From SXNM01 sp964586155 (GTDB taxonomy: Bacteria; Myxococcota_A; UBA9042): a DNA stretch of 64,000 nt. Location of the stretch: NCBI GenBank assembly GCA_964586155.1, contig CAZPHC010000018.1, positions 1 to 64,000 of the forward strand, in the 5' to 3' direction. Below are positions 1 to 7,965 of the stretch, piece after piece. The position numbers and the translations under genes were made by a program. The notes beneath the pieces are model-generated. The model was not told the DNA's origin. It worked only from the letters and a program-made list of their open reading frames with translations, and made no database searches. Within the stretch, counting starts at the first letter, position 1; every line of letters starts with the position of its first letter.

Positions 1-103
1 GGTCGGGCTTGCGCTCCTTGAAGCCGTTCAGGAGCGTCTCGAGCTTGCCCTTGGCGCCGTCGAGGCCAAACGGGTGGTTGCGGGACAGAGAGATGTCAGC
101 CAT
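1..103 (-). CDS. Polyhydroxyalkanoic acid system (PHA granule-type) protein, N-terminal part
   Basis: This is a partial minus-strand gene whose 3' end lies outside the window. The visible 34 residues begin MADISLSRNHPFGLDGAK and resemble the start of the PHA_gran_rgn family, small proteins found with polyhydroxyalkanoate systems. The typical opening, MADI followed by R-x-H-x-L/F-G, is seen here. The start is supported by GGAGG seven bases upstream of the ATG. Only the first third of a typical roughly 90-100 residue protein is visible, so the function is a family guess. Confidence 0.6.
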   Translation of the reverse strand, partial: MADISLSRNHPFGLDGAKGKLETLLNGFKERKPD

Positions 104-258
104 CGATTCCTCCACGTGGCGGCGGGTTCAGGCCGGCCACTGCGGGCGGGATCGTGCCCCATCGAGCGGCGACCGTCCAGGGCCCCCGGGCGTCGCGGAC
201 CGCCTCCTGCGCCGGCGCCGGGCGTGGTGGCAGAAGGCAGAGACGCCGGCCATCCGGC

Positions 259-777
259 TCAGCTGCCGCTGGGACGGTAGGCGCGGAAGAAGCCGACCTG
301 CTCGGGCTTGCCGCCGGCGATCGGGCGCAGGATCGTGCCGGCGATCACGCCCTCACCGACGGTGCCGCGCAGCAGACGACGATCGGGCGCGGCGCCGTCG
401 GGCAGCTTGCAGTCGCGGTGACGCCAGTCGATCTCGAGCTCGACGTTGCCGTTGCGCGCGCGGCCCCGACAGACCGAGAAGCGGGCCGGGCCGTCCTTGA
501 ACGAGAGTTCGATCTCCCCCTCGAAGCCCTCCTCGGGCAGCATGACCACGAGGTCGAACGCGTCGATGGGGCCGATGTCTGCGGTGCCCTGCCACATCCC
601 GGCGGTGGCCGAGCCGCAGCCGGCGAGCAGCAGGGGCGCGACGATCGGCGCGAGGCCGAAGAGCAGCAGCGAGACGCCGAGCCGCAGCCGCGCGGACAGC
701 GTCGGCCTCGACGTCGGCGCAGCAGAGGCTTGCGGCCGCTGAGGGTTGCTCTGCTGCGGATTGTGAAGCCGTGCCAT
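259..777 (-). CDS. Small putative lipoprotein of unknown function
   Basis: The gene encodes 172 residues. A basic N-terminus is followed by a long hydrophobic stretch ending in LLLAGCG, a convincing lipobox, so the mature protein is probably lipid-anchored. The mature part has alternating beta-type segments and two cysteines (VCRGR and RDCKLP), suggesting a small beta-sandwich or barrel, but I recognise no family. The ATG at 777 was preferred over 786 because GGAGG lies nine bases upstream of 777 and abuts 786. It is transcribed divergently from pfk, with a 19-bp repeat array between them. Confidence 0.7.
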   Translation of the reverse strand: MARLHNPQQSNPQRPQASAAPTSRPTLSARLRLGVSLLLFGLAPIVAPLLLAGCGSATAGMWQGTADIGPIDAFDLVVMLPEEGFEGEIELSFKDGPARFSVCRGRARNGNVELEIDWRHRDCKLPDGAAPDRRLLRGTVGEGVIAGTILRPIAGGKPEQVGFFRAYRPSGS

Positions 778-816
778 GTGCGCCATCCTCCGCGCCGTGG
801 TGGCGGCGCTGGTTCG

Positions 817-845
817 ACTGTAGCAGCGACGCGCCCAGTCGAAAG
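817..845 (-). promoter_or_regulatory. Weak promoter-like site for the 172-aa lipoprotein
   Basis: Read on the minus strand, TACAGT (817-822) matches four of six bases of a sigma70 -10 box. Only a poor -35 (TTTCGA, about 16 bases upstream) is present, and it falls inside the first unit of the 19-bp repeat array. This is a pattern match only. Confidence 0.2.
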
Positions 846-925
846 AAAAGCGCCCAGTCGGAAGAACAGCGCTCGATCGGACCCATCGCGCCCGGTCGGA
901 ACAACAGCGCCCAGTTGGCGGCGAG
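831..925. repeat. 19-bp tandem repeat array in a divergent promoter region
   Basis: Five consecutive units with a 19-base period begin at 831, 850, 869, 888 and 907. Unit 2 reads GCGCCCAGTCGGAAGAACA. Units 1, 2 and 4 are close copies, unit 3 is diverged and unit 5 is partial. The array fills the gap between the start of the lipoprotein at 777 and the start of pfk at 934. Regular spacing of nearly two helical turns is what an operator array for a cooperatively binding regulator would look like. A neutral tandem duplication is the alternative. Confidence 0.85.
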
Positions 926-933
926 GGGGAACG

Positions 934-2058
934 ATGACGTCGAGGATCGGCTTGTTGACCGGCGGTGGCGACTGCCCCGGCCTGAACTCCGTGATCTGGT
1001 CGGTCGTGCGCGCGGCGCACAGCCACGGCATCGAGGTGCTGGGCATCGAGGACGGCTTCGACGGCCTGATCGCCGGCGGCACCGTGCGCAAGCTGACACC
1101 CGCAGACGTACGCGGCATCCATCATCAGGGCGGCACGGTGCTGGGCACGACCAACCGCGGCAACCCGTTCCGCTACAGGACGTTGCAGCCCGACGGCAGC
1201 GAGATCGAGATGGACTGCAGCGACGACGTCGTGCGCGCGGTGCGGCGTCTCGACCTCGACGGCCTGGTCGTCGTCGGCGGCGACGGCACCCTCGCCATCG
1301 CGCAGCAGCTCGCCGACAAGGGCGTGCCGGTCATCGGTGTGCCCAAGACGATCGACAACGACCTGTCGGCGACCGACAACACCTTCGGCTTCTACACCGC
1401 GGTGACGACGGCGATGGAGGCGCTCGACAAGCTCAAGACCACCGCCGAGAGCCACGATCGCGTGATGATCCTCGAGGTGATGGGCCGCCACGCCGGCTGG
1501 ATCGCGCTGGCGTCGGGCCTTGCGGCCGGGGTGCACGCCATCCTGCTGCCGGAGATCGCCTACTCAGTGGACGTCGTGCTCGCGCGCATCCGCAGCCGCT
1601 GGGAGGAGGAGCGCCGCAACTACACGCTGATCGTGGTCGCCGAGGGCGCCTTCCCGCGCGGCGGCGACAAGACCTACCTGCAGGCCGCGGGCGTCGGCAC
1701 GGTGGCGCGCCTCGGCGGCGCCGGGGCCCGGCTGCAGGCCGAGCTGGAGGGCCGCTTCGCCGAGGGCTGGGGCTCGCGCCGCGGTGCCCCGGAGGTCCGC
1801 ACGACGGTGCTCGGCCACCTGCAGCGCGGCGGCTCGCCGGGTGCCTACGATCGCATCATCTCGCTGCGCTTCGGCGCCCACGCCGTCGAGCTGGCGGCCA
1901 GCGGCCGGTGGGGCGAGATGGTGGCGCTGCGGGGCACGTCGATCGACTCGGTGCCGATCCGCGACGCCATCGGCCAGACGCACCTGGTCGACCCCAACGG
2001 GCAGGTGGTCGGCGCCGCGCGATCTGTGGGAATCTGCCTGGGCGACCGCTGGCCGTAG
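934..2058 (+). CDS. pfkA: 6-phosphofructokinase
   Basis: This 374-residue protein phosphorylates fructose 6-phosphate in glycolysis. Visible signatures are GGGDCPGLN at 10-18, GGDGT at 115-119, PKTIDND at 137-143 with catalytic Asp141, MGRHAGW, EGAFPRGG and the substrate-binding LGHLQRGGSPG. The residue after GGD is Gly118, as in ATP-dependent enzymes, whereas pyrophosphate enzymes carry Asp there. Lys138 in PKTIDND is a feature of PPi and mixed-type PFKs. The Gly/Lys combination places it in the group III-like mixed type, probably ATP-using. The ATG at 934 follows GAGGGGG and opens directly into the glycine-rich loop; the frame is open further upstream but that stretch is not protein-like. 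Confidence 0.93.
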   Translation: MTSRIGLLTGGGDCPGLNSVIWSVVRAAHSHGIEVLGIEDGFDGLIAGGTVRKLTPADVRGIHHQGGTVLGTTNRGNPFRYRTLQPDGSEIEMDCSDDVVRAVRRLDLDGLVVVGGDGTLAIAQQLADKGVPVIGVPKTIDNDLSATDNTFGFYTAVTTAMEALDKLKTTAESHDRVMILEVMGRHAGWIALASGLAAGVHAILLPEIAYSVDVVLARIRSRWEEERRNYTLIVVAEGAFPRGGDKTYLQAAGVGTVARLGGAGARLQAELEGRFAEGWGSRRGAPEVRTTVLGHLQRGGSPGAYDRIISLRFGAHAVELAASGRWGEMVALRGTSIDSVPIRDAIGQTHLVDPNGQVVGAARSVGICLGDRWP

Positions 2059-2119
2059 GGCCGCCGCCGCGGGCCGGTTCGTCGGGCCGCGCCGAGACGG
2101 ACGCCCGGAGGAGCGCGCG

Positions 2120-3019
2120 TTGAGACCGAAGATCCGGGCCGAATCAGCGTCCGTCGGCACCGTGGCCGCGCGGCCGATGGCGGTGGCGCTGCTGCTGCTC
2201 GGCGCGGCGAGCGCGGCGTGCAGCGCCCTGTTCCCGGCGCCGGTGGCGCAACAAGGCGCGGACGGCGCGGCGGTTGCGGACGACGACGGACAGCTCGGCG
2301 CGACGGCCGACGCCGCGACGCCAGACGCCGCCAACCCGGACACCGCGACGCCGGACACCGCCAGCCCGGACACCGCGACGCCCGACACCGCCAGCCCGGA
2401 CACCGCGACGCCGGACACCGCCTGCAGCTGCCCGAGCAACGAGGTCATGCGCGACGGCCCCTGCGTACCGAACCCGATGATCGGCTGCACCCTGCCCTGC
2501 CTGGGCAAGGCGCCCAGCGCGTGTCCGTCGCAGTCGGTCTGCGACGAGGCGGCGGCGCACCAGCCCTGCGCCCCGGACCAGCCCGCCCCGGCCTGCGTGC
2601 CGCAGCAGGCGATGGGCTTTTCGCCCGGCGATCTGCGCATCCAGCCGACGACCGCGACCGTCGGCCAGGAGGTCACCGTCCTCGCGATGGGCGGCGACTT
2701 CTACATCGGCGCGCTGATGTGGTGGATGCGCATCGGCGGCGAGGGCGTGATGGGCAACGAGTACGACGCCCACTGCGTGCTCTCGGCCAAGTTCACGCCC
2801 AAGGCGGCCGGCGTCTACCCCATCGAGGTCGGCTACGGCGGCGCGCCGCAAGAGCGCATGAACCAGGGCTGGACGCTGGCGGGCTTCCTCGCGGTCGGCG
2901 ACGTCGCGCTCGGCGTCCAGCCGGGCTTCGCTTGCAGCGCGAACGACACCTGCGCCTCAGGCGGCGACTGGACCTGCGGCTGCACGGCCGGCCGCTGCGC
3001 GTGCAGCAAGGCACCCTGA
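2120..3019 (+). CDS. Lipoprotein with repeated Asp/Thr/Pro tether and Cys-rich body
   Basis: The gene encodes 299 residues of unknown function. I chose the TTG at 2120 because GGAGGAG ends six bases upstream; an ATG at 2177 (MAVALLLLGAASAAC) is possible but has no comparable site. The lipobox GAASAAC implies lipid anchoring. A tether follows, built from ATPDT/ASPDT units and encoded by a 30-bp DNA repeat. After it come a cysteine-rich segment, a beta-rich domain resembling an IPT/Ig-like fold (QPTTATVGQEVTVLA and later), and a Cys-rich tail. The overall design matches myxobacterial surface proteins, but the role is not identifiable. Confidence 0.7.
   Translation: MRPKIRAESASVGTVAARPMAVALLLLGAASAACSALFPAPVAQQGADGAAVADDDGQLGATADAATPDAANPDTATPDTASPDTATPDTASPDTATPDTACSCPSNEVMRDGPCVPNPMIGCTLPCLGKAPSACPSQSVCDEAAAHQPCAPDQPAPACVPQQAMGFSPGDLRIQPTTATVGQEVTVLAMGGDFYIGALMWWMRIGGEGVMGNEYDAHCVLSAKFTPKAAGVYPIEVGYGGAPQERMNQGWTLAGFLAVGDVALGVQPGFACSANDTCASGGDWTCGCTAGRCACSKAP
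2339..2424 (+). repeat. 30-bp in-frame tandem repeat (ATPDTASPDT)
   Basis: Nearly perfect 30-base units start at 2339, 2369 and 2399. They encode the ten-residue unit D-T-A-T-P-D-T-A-S-P in the tether of the surrounding lipoprotein gene. Such repeats expand and contract easily, so tether length may vary between strains. Confidence 0.85.
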
Positions 3020-3083
3020 CCCGGCCGCCTGACCCGGCCGCCTGGCACGGCCGCCTTGGCCGGCCGCCTTGGCACGGCCGCAC
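3020..3083. repeat. Short GGCCGCCT repeats between two genes
   Basis: About five copies of a roughly 13-base motif containing GGCCGCC(T) follow directly after the stop codon of the upstream lipoprotein. The motif partly pairs with itself (GGCC), so it could form transcript structure. No T-run is present to support an intrinsic terminator. Confidence 0.6.
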
Positions 3084-3122
3084 TGTGACCCACGCCGCGC
3101 GCACGCGGCGAGGAGGCTCCTG

Positions 3123-3650
3123 ATGGTCCAGACCCTGACGCTGTTGGCCCTCGTCTTTGGCCTGACGCTGATGCCTGCCGCACAGCAGGAGATCGTCATC
3201 GATCAGATCCGCACCGAGGACGGACGCGCCTTCGGCCTGGTCGCGACGCGGGTCGCCGAGGGCTTCGACCTCAAGGCCGAGATCGACGGCAAGATGCAGA
3301 CGGCGATGCAGGTGCGTCGGACCAAGGACGCCGACCTCTGGGACGTCACGCTCGGCGGCGACGGCAGCCGGCCGATGCGCATCGATCTGGGCATCCTGCG
3401 CGGGGCCGGCGGCGGCGAGGGCGGCGAGGTGGCGGCCAGGGGCGCAGTCGGCAAGCCGGGCGCCAAGGAACGCGCCAAGGCCAGCGCCAAGGCAGCGACG
3501 AAGGGGGCCAGGCGCGGCTCGCTCGACGTCACGCTAGCCGAGGGCCGCCGCAGCTTCGAGACGCCGCGCGGCGCGATCGTCCTGATGCGGACGCCAACCT
3601 CGCGCTACCTGCTGCTGCCGGGCGAGCACTCGTTGATCTCGCTGCGCTGA
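3123..3650 (+). CDS. Exported hypothetical protein
   Basis: The gene encodes 175 residues. The N-terminus is a short hydrophobic signal sequence (MVQTLTLLALVFGLTLMPAAQ). The mature part is beta-strand-rich, interrupted near residues 95-130 by a linker of Gly, Ala and Lys that is probably disordered. No family is recognised. The ATG at 3123 is fixed by AGGAGG six bases upstream. It may be co-transcribed with the preceding lipoprotein gene. Confidence 0.65.
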   Translation: MVQTLTLLALVFGLTLMPAAQQEIVIDQIRTEDGRAFGLVATRVAEGFDLKAEIDGKMQTAMQVRRTKDADLWDVTLGGDGSRPMRIDLGILRGAGGGEGGEVAARGAVGKPGAKERAKASAKAATKGARRGSLDVTLAEGRRSFETPRGAIVLMRTPTSRYLLLPGEHSLISLR

Positions 3651-3684
3651 GGCCCGGCGACCGCGCGCCCGCCGACGACGCGGC

Positions 3685-5670
3685 TCAGGCCTGCAACGAC
3701 GCGGCGATCCGCTCGGCCAGCGCCCGACCGATGCCCGGCACCGCGGCGATGGCCTCGACGTCGGCGGCGCGGATCGCCTTGACCGAGGGGAACGCCGCGA
3801 GCAGCGCGGCGCGCCGGGCCGGGCCGACGCCCTCGATGCCGTCCAGCGCGCTCTGCAGCGTGCGCTTGCTGCGCGTCTCGCGGTGGAACGTGATGGCGAA
3901 GCGGTGCGCCTCGTCGCGCAGGTGCGTCAGCAGCAGCACCTCGTCGCTGGTCTGCGGCAAGATCAGCGGGTGCGCCTGCTCGGGCTTCCAGACGCGCTCA
4001 GGGCTGCGCCGGCTGGCGCCGCGGTCGTCGCCGTCGAGGGTGCGGGCCTTGGCCAGGCCGACGAGCTCGACGCCCTCGACGCCGAGATCGTGCAGCGCGG
4101 CCACGGCCATGCGCAGCTGCCCGGGGCCGCCGTCGACGACGACCAGGTCGGGCAGCTCGCTGCCATCGCGCAAGGCGCGGCCGAAGCGCCGGCTCAACAC
4201 CTGGTACATCGTCGCGAAGTCGTCGGCCTGGGTCATGCCGCGGATGCGGAAGCGGCGGTACGACGCCTTCTCGGGCACGCCGTCGCGGAACACGACCATC
4301 GACGCGACCGGATCGGTGCCGGAGATGTTGCTGTTGTCGAAGCACTCGATGCGCCGGGGCAGCTTGTGCAGGCCGAGCTTGCGCTGCAGGCCGACGACGG
4401 TGGCCTCGCTGCGGTCGCCGGCGCGCAGGCGGTCGTCGAAGGCCTGGCGCGCGTTCTCGGCCGCCATCTCGAGCAGGCGCACGCGCTCGCCGCGCTGCGG
4501 CCGCAGCAGCTCGACCCGCCGCCGCGGGCCGCCGCGCTCGTGGCGCAGCTCGGTGAGCCAGTCGGCCAGCGCCTCGTCGCCGTCGAGGTCGAGCGGCAGC
4601 AAGATCAGGTCCGGGATCGCCTGGCCCCGGTCATAGAGCCGGGCGATCAGGTCGGCGAGCGCCTCGGCGTCGTCGAACTCGGCCTTGGGCAAGGCGAAGC
4701 TGCGGGCCCCGACGATGCGGCCGCGCTCGAGCCGCAGCAGCGCCACCGCGAGCCGACCGCCCTCGCGGTAGCAGCCGAAGACGTCGATGTCGCGCTCCTC
4801 TTCGATCAGCGCGACGTGCTGCTTCTCGAGGCTGCGCTCGATGGCGCGCCATTGGTCGCGCAGGCGCGCCGCGCGCTCGAAGTCCTCCTCGGCCGCCGCC
4901 GCCGCCATGCGTTCCTGCAGCGAGGCCAGCAGCTCACCGCCCCGGCCGCCGAGCAGCAACGCGGCGTCGCGCAGCGCGACATCGTAGCCGGCGCGGTCGA
5001 CGGGCAGCACGCACATGCCCGGGCAGCGGCCGATCTGGTACTCCAGGCAGGGTCGGCTGCGGTTGCGGAACACCGTGTCGCGGCAGGGGCGCAGGCCGAA
5101 GTGGCCGTTGACCTGGCGCAACGTCGCGCGCGCCGCGGCGGCCGAGGCGAACGGGCCGAAATACCGCGCGCCGTCATCCTTGGGCTGGCGCACGACCTCG
5201 AGCTTGGGCCAGGCGTGCTCCTGGCCCAGCCGCAGGTGGATGAAGTTCTTGTCGTCGCGCAGCTTGACGTTGAACTCGGGTTGATGGCGCTTGACCAGCT
5301 CGTTCTCGAGCAGCAGCGCCTCCTTGTCCGAGGCCGTGCGCACCAGCTCGATCTCGCCCAGCACCTCGCCGAGCAGGTGGACGAAGAAGCGCTCGTCCTG
5401 CCGCTGGTGGTACTGCCGCAGCCGCGCGCGCAGGTTCCGCGCCTTGCCGATGTAGACCACGCGGCCGCGACGATCGCGCATGATGTAGACGCCAGCGGTC
5501 TCGGGCGCCGTGCGCACGCGGGCGGCAAAATCGAACTCGACGGGCCCGTCGGCGTCACCGAGGTCGGCGAGCGAGGGCTCGGGGCCGTCGTCGACGGCGA
5601 TCCTGGACTGCGTCGACGAGATGACGGCCGGGTCGTGGTCGCCGCGCTTGCGCTTGGGTGGCCGGGGCAT
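3685..5670 (-). CDS. uvrC: Excinuclease ABC subunit C
   Basis: This 661-residue protein makes the two incisions of nucleotide excision repair together with UvrB. In order it shows the GIY-YIG nuclease (GVY at 60-62, YIG at 73-75, then ARNLRARLRQY), a UVR motif that binds UvrB (near 245-282, ERAARLRDQW), the RNase H-like nuclease region (ECFDNSNISGTDPVASMVVF, then VVDGGPGQLRMA) and two C-terminal helix-hairpin-helix motifs (GIEGVGPARRAALL and VPGIGRALAERI). The length is normal for the family. A basic N-terminal extension of about 50 residues precedes the nuclease. A GGGAG site supports the start. Confidence 0.96.
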   Translation of the reverse strand: MPRPPKRKRGDHDPAVISSTQSRIAVDDGPEPSLADLGDADGPVEFDFAARVRTAPETAGVYIMRDRRGRVVYIGKARNLRARLRQYHQRQDERFFVHLLGEVLGEIELVRTASDKEALLLENELVKRHQPEFNVKLRDDKNFIHLRLGQEHAWPKLEVVRQPKDDGARYFGPFASAAAARATLRQVNGHFGLRPCRDTVFRNRSRPCLEYQIGRCPGMCVLPVDRAGYDVALRDAALLLGGRGGELLASLQERMAAAAAEEDFERAARLRDQWRAIERSLEKQHVALIEEERDIDVFGCYREGGRLAVALLRLERGRIVGARSFALPKAEFDDAEALADLIARLYDRGQAIPDLILLPLDLDGDEALADWLTELRHERGGPRRRVELLRPQRGERVRLLEMAAENARQAFDDRLRAGDRSEATVVGLQRKLGLHKLPRRIECFDNSNISGTDPVASMVVFRDGVPEKASYRRFRIRGMTQADDFATMYQVLSRRFGRALRDGSELPDLVVVDGGPGQLRMAVAALHDLGVEGVELVGLAKARTLDGDDRGASRRSPERVWKPEQAHPLILPQTSDEVLLLTHLRDEAHRFAITFHRETRSKRTLQSALDGIEGVGPARRAALLAAFPSVKAIRAADVEAIAAVPGIGRALAERIAASLQA

Positions 5671-5744
5671 CGGCGCTCCCTGCGGACAACGAGCCGAGAC
5701 GGCGGGCGACGTCGCGAACCGGGGGCGCCGTCGCGGCTGGCGGG

Positions 5745-7880
5745 CTAGTTGGCGGCGGGCTCAGCCGGGGCGGCGGGAGCGGCCGGCGCGGCGGGGGCCT
5801 CGGGGGCAGCCGGAGCGGCGGGGGCCGCCGGCGCGGTCGGCGCGGCGGGCGCGGCGAAGTTGCCGTCGCTCGGCATGTTGCCGTCGCCGCCCAGGTTCAG
5901 CTGGATCGGCTGGCCGCTGCTGGGCATGCCCAGCGCAGGCGACTGCGCGGCGGCGCGCTTCTCGGCCTCGATCAGGCGCTGGCGCTGCTGGTCGACCAGG
6001 GTCGTCCAGGCGTCGGAGCGATCGATGACCTTGTCGGTCTCGGCCTTCTGCAGCATCAGCTTGACGATGCCGCGCCAGACCTCGGCCCGCTTCTGCGCGA
6101 GCAGCAGGCTGCGCAGGTCGTCACGGCGCTTGGTCTCGGCCTCGGCGTCGGTGGTGGCGCTGGCCTCGGCGGCGAGGCGCACGACGTAGCGCGACTTGCC
6201 ATCCTCGCTGGCGAAGATCTCGCCGGCGACCGGCGCCTCGGCGCTGAGCTTCCAGGCGGCGGCCGTCATGCCCTTGACCTTGCCGATGCCGGGCACGTCG
6301 TCGTCGGACTGCTCGCGGGCCGGCAGGCCCAGGGCGGCCTCGAAGCCGCGGGAGAGCGCCGACGAGGGCGCGCGTCCGATCATGCCGGACGTCGTCGCGA
6401 CCAGCGGGCCGTCCGCCTTGCCGCCGTGGGCCTTGTTCCAGGTCTGCACGGCCTCGCTCAGCGGCTTGTCCTTGGCGGCCATCACCGTCTCGAGCACGCC
6501 CTTGGCGACGGCGTCGAGCTGCTCGGCGGCCTTCTGCTCGGCGAGCAGGGACTTGGCGAGCTCCAGCTTGGCGGTCTCGAGCGGCGTCGTCTGGGCAGCC
6601 TCGGCGCTCTCGACGACGAGGATCCACCAACCGTGCGAGCCCTCGACCGGGCCGACGAGCGCGCCGTCCTGGGCGGCCTCGACGGCGGTCGCGACGGCAG
6701 GGCCGAAGGGCGACAGGCCGAGGCCCGCCGCGCTCTTGGCGTCGACGAAGCGGCCACCGACGTCCTTGCTCAGATCGTGCTCGGTCTTGTCGCCGGCGAT
6801 GCGCGAGAAGTGCGCGAGCAGCGCGGCCTTGCGCGCCGCGGCGTCGAGCTCGGTGACCTTCTTGGAGGCGCTGGCGCCGTCGCCCGACGCGACGTCGATC
6901 GCGACCTCGCCCTTCCAGGCCTTGTCGAGGTCGGCGTAGATGGCGTCGGCGTCCTTGCGCTTGGTCGCCCACTCGGCCTCGACCTCGGCCAGCTTGTCGG
7001 TCTCGACGTTGGCCTTCTGCGTCGCCTTGACCAGGATGCCGCGGACCTTCCACTTGGCCGGGCGGACGTAGGTCTCGCCGGCGGCGTCGTAGGCGGCCTT
7101 GATCTCGTCGGCGTGGCCCGCGGCGAACGCGGCGGCGTCCTCGTCGCTGACGACGACAGCCGAGCGCGCGCTGCGGGCGTCGACGGTCACGACCTCGAGC
7201 TTGGGCCGCTTGGACTCGGCGGCGTCGACGGCGTCGAGCTCGGCGTCGCTGACCTGCAGACCGGCCGTCGCGACGGTGACGTACTTGTCGCGCAAGATCT
7301 CGCGGCGCAGGAAGCTCTCGAGCGCGGCCTTGCTGGTGCCGAGCTGGAAGCGGACGAAGATGTCGTACTTGCGAGCGTCGAAGCGACCCTGCTCGTCGCG
7401 GAAGCTGGTGCCGAACACCAGCTCCAGCCGCGCGACGCGCGCCGAGAGCTCCTCGTCGCTGACGCCCATGCCCGCCGCCTCGGCCGCCTTGGCGACCAGC
7501 ACGGACTCGATGAGCTCGACCATCAGCTTCTCGTCCTTGACCGGCGGCACGGGGCCGTCGAAGGGCGTGAGGCTGGCGAGCTCCTGCGAGACGCCCGACC
7601 AGATCAGGCGGGTGCCCTCGTAGCGCTGCTTGGCCTGCAACTTCTCGAACGCATTCATACTTGGCTGGGGCGGCATCGGCGAGAAGATGTTCGCCAGCGC
7701 AAGCTCACGCGAGTCGATGCCCACGCCGTCGACGTCGACGAGGACCTCGACGCCTTGCGCATTCGGGCCGGCGTTGATCGGCCCCTGCGTGTTGAAGGTC
7801 AGGATGAACGCCAGGATCACGATCCCCAAGAGGATGTAAATCACCAACGATCGCGACTGGTTCCGAAACAGCTCGAGCAT
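5745..7880 (-). CDS. PpiD/SurA-like peptidyl-prolyl isomerase, membrane-anchored
   Basis: The 711-residue protein starts MLELFRNQSRSLVIYILLG and has a single N-terminal transmembrane helix, the layout of PpiD foldases that help proteins leaving the Sec translocon. A SurA-N-like helical region (about 50-250, including EELSARVARLELVFG) is followed by a long parvulin-like region (about 250-420; GGRFVDAKSAAGLGLSPFG and GPVEGSHGWWIL). A further helical domain and an Ala/Pro-rich tail built from APAAP repeats end the protein. The parvulin core is stretched and degenerate, so isomerase activity is uncertain and a chaperone role is more likely. A good promoter lies about 60 bases upstream. Confidence 0.83.
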   Translation of the reverse strand: MLELFRNQSRSLVIYILLGIVILAFILTFNTQGPINAGPNAQGVEVLVDVDGVGIDSRELALANIFSPMPPQPSMNAFEKLQAKQRYEGTRLIWSGVSQELASLTPFDGPVPPVKDEKLMVELIESVLVAKAAEAAGMGVSDEELSARVARLELVFGTSFRDEQGRFDARKYDIFVRFQLGTSKAALESFLRREILRDKYVTVATAGLQVSDAELDAVDAAESKRPKLEVVTVDARSARSAVVVSDEDAAAFAAGHADEIKAAYDAAGETYVRPAKWKVRGILVKATQKANVETDKLAEVEAEWATKRKDADAIYADLDKAWKGEVAIDVASGDGASASKKVTELDAAARKAALLAHFSRIAGDKTEHDLSKDVGGRFVDAKSAAGLGLSPFGPAVATAVEAAQDGALVGPVEGSHGWWILVVESAEAAQTTPLETAKLELAKSLLAEQKAAEQLDAVAKGVLETVMAAKDKPLSEAVQTWNKAHGGKADGPLVATTSGMIGRAPSSALSRGFEAALGLPAREQSDDDVPGIGKVKGMTAAAWKLSAEAPVAGEIFASEDGKSRYVVRLAAEASATTDAEAETKRRDDLRSLLLAQKRAEVWRGIVKLMLQKAETDKVIDRSDAWTTLVDQQRQRLIEAEKRAAAQSPALGMPSSGQPIQLNLGGDGNMPSDGNFAAPAAPTAPAAPAAPAAPEAPAAPAAPAAPAEPAAN

Positions 7881-7908
7881 TCCTCGGCTCCGCGTACAAT
7901 TCCGCCTG

Positions 7909-7925
7909 CGGCCCAGGTTGGGCCG
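7909..7925. promoter_or_regulatory. Inverted repeat in the 5' leader of the PpiD-like gene
   Basis: A perfect 7-bp stem (CGGCCCA / TGGGCCG) with a three-base loop lies between the predicted transcription start and the ATG at 7880. It could form a leader hairpin in the mRNA, bind a regulator, or serve as a weak end signal for the upstream gene. No T-run follows it. Confidence 0.45.
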
Positions 7926-7936
7926 AGGGACCGCGG

Positions 7937-7965
7937 ACTCTAAGCCCCCGGCCGCGTTGGGTCAA
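7937..7965 (-). promoter_or_regulatory. Sigma70-type promoter for the PpiD-like gene
   Basis: Read on the minus strand, TTGACC (7960-7965) and TAGAGT (7937-7942) are separated by exactly 17 bases. They match five of six and four of six consensus positions. The predicted start lies near 7930, giving a leader of about 50 bases before the ATG at 7880. The -35 box overlaps the stop codon of the upstream PRISE-like gene. Confidence 0.55.

Noticed and set aside
831..925. CRISPR interpretation of the 19-bp repeats
   Set aside because: Units are directly adjacent without unique spacers, and no cas genes are present.
154..933. An in-frame extension of phosphofructokinase
   Set aside because: It overlaps a lipoprotein gene on the other strand and the 19-bp repeats; homology starts at ATG 934.
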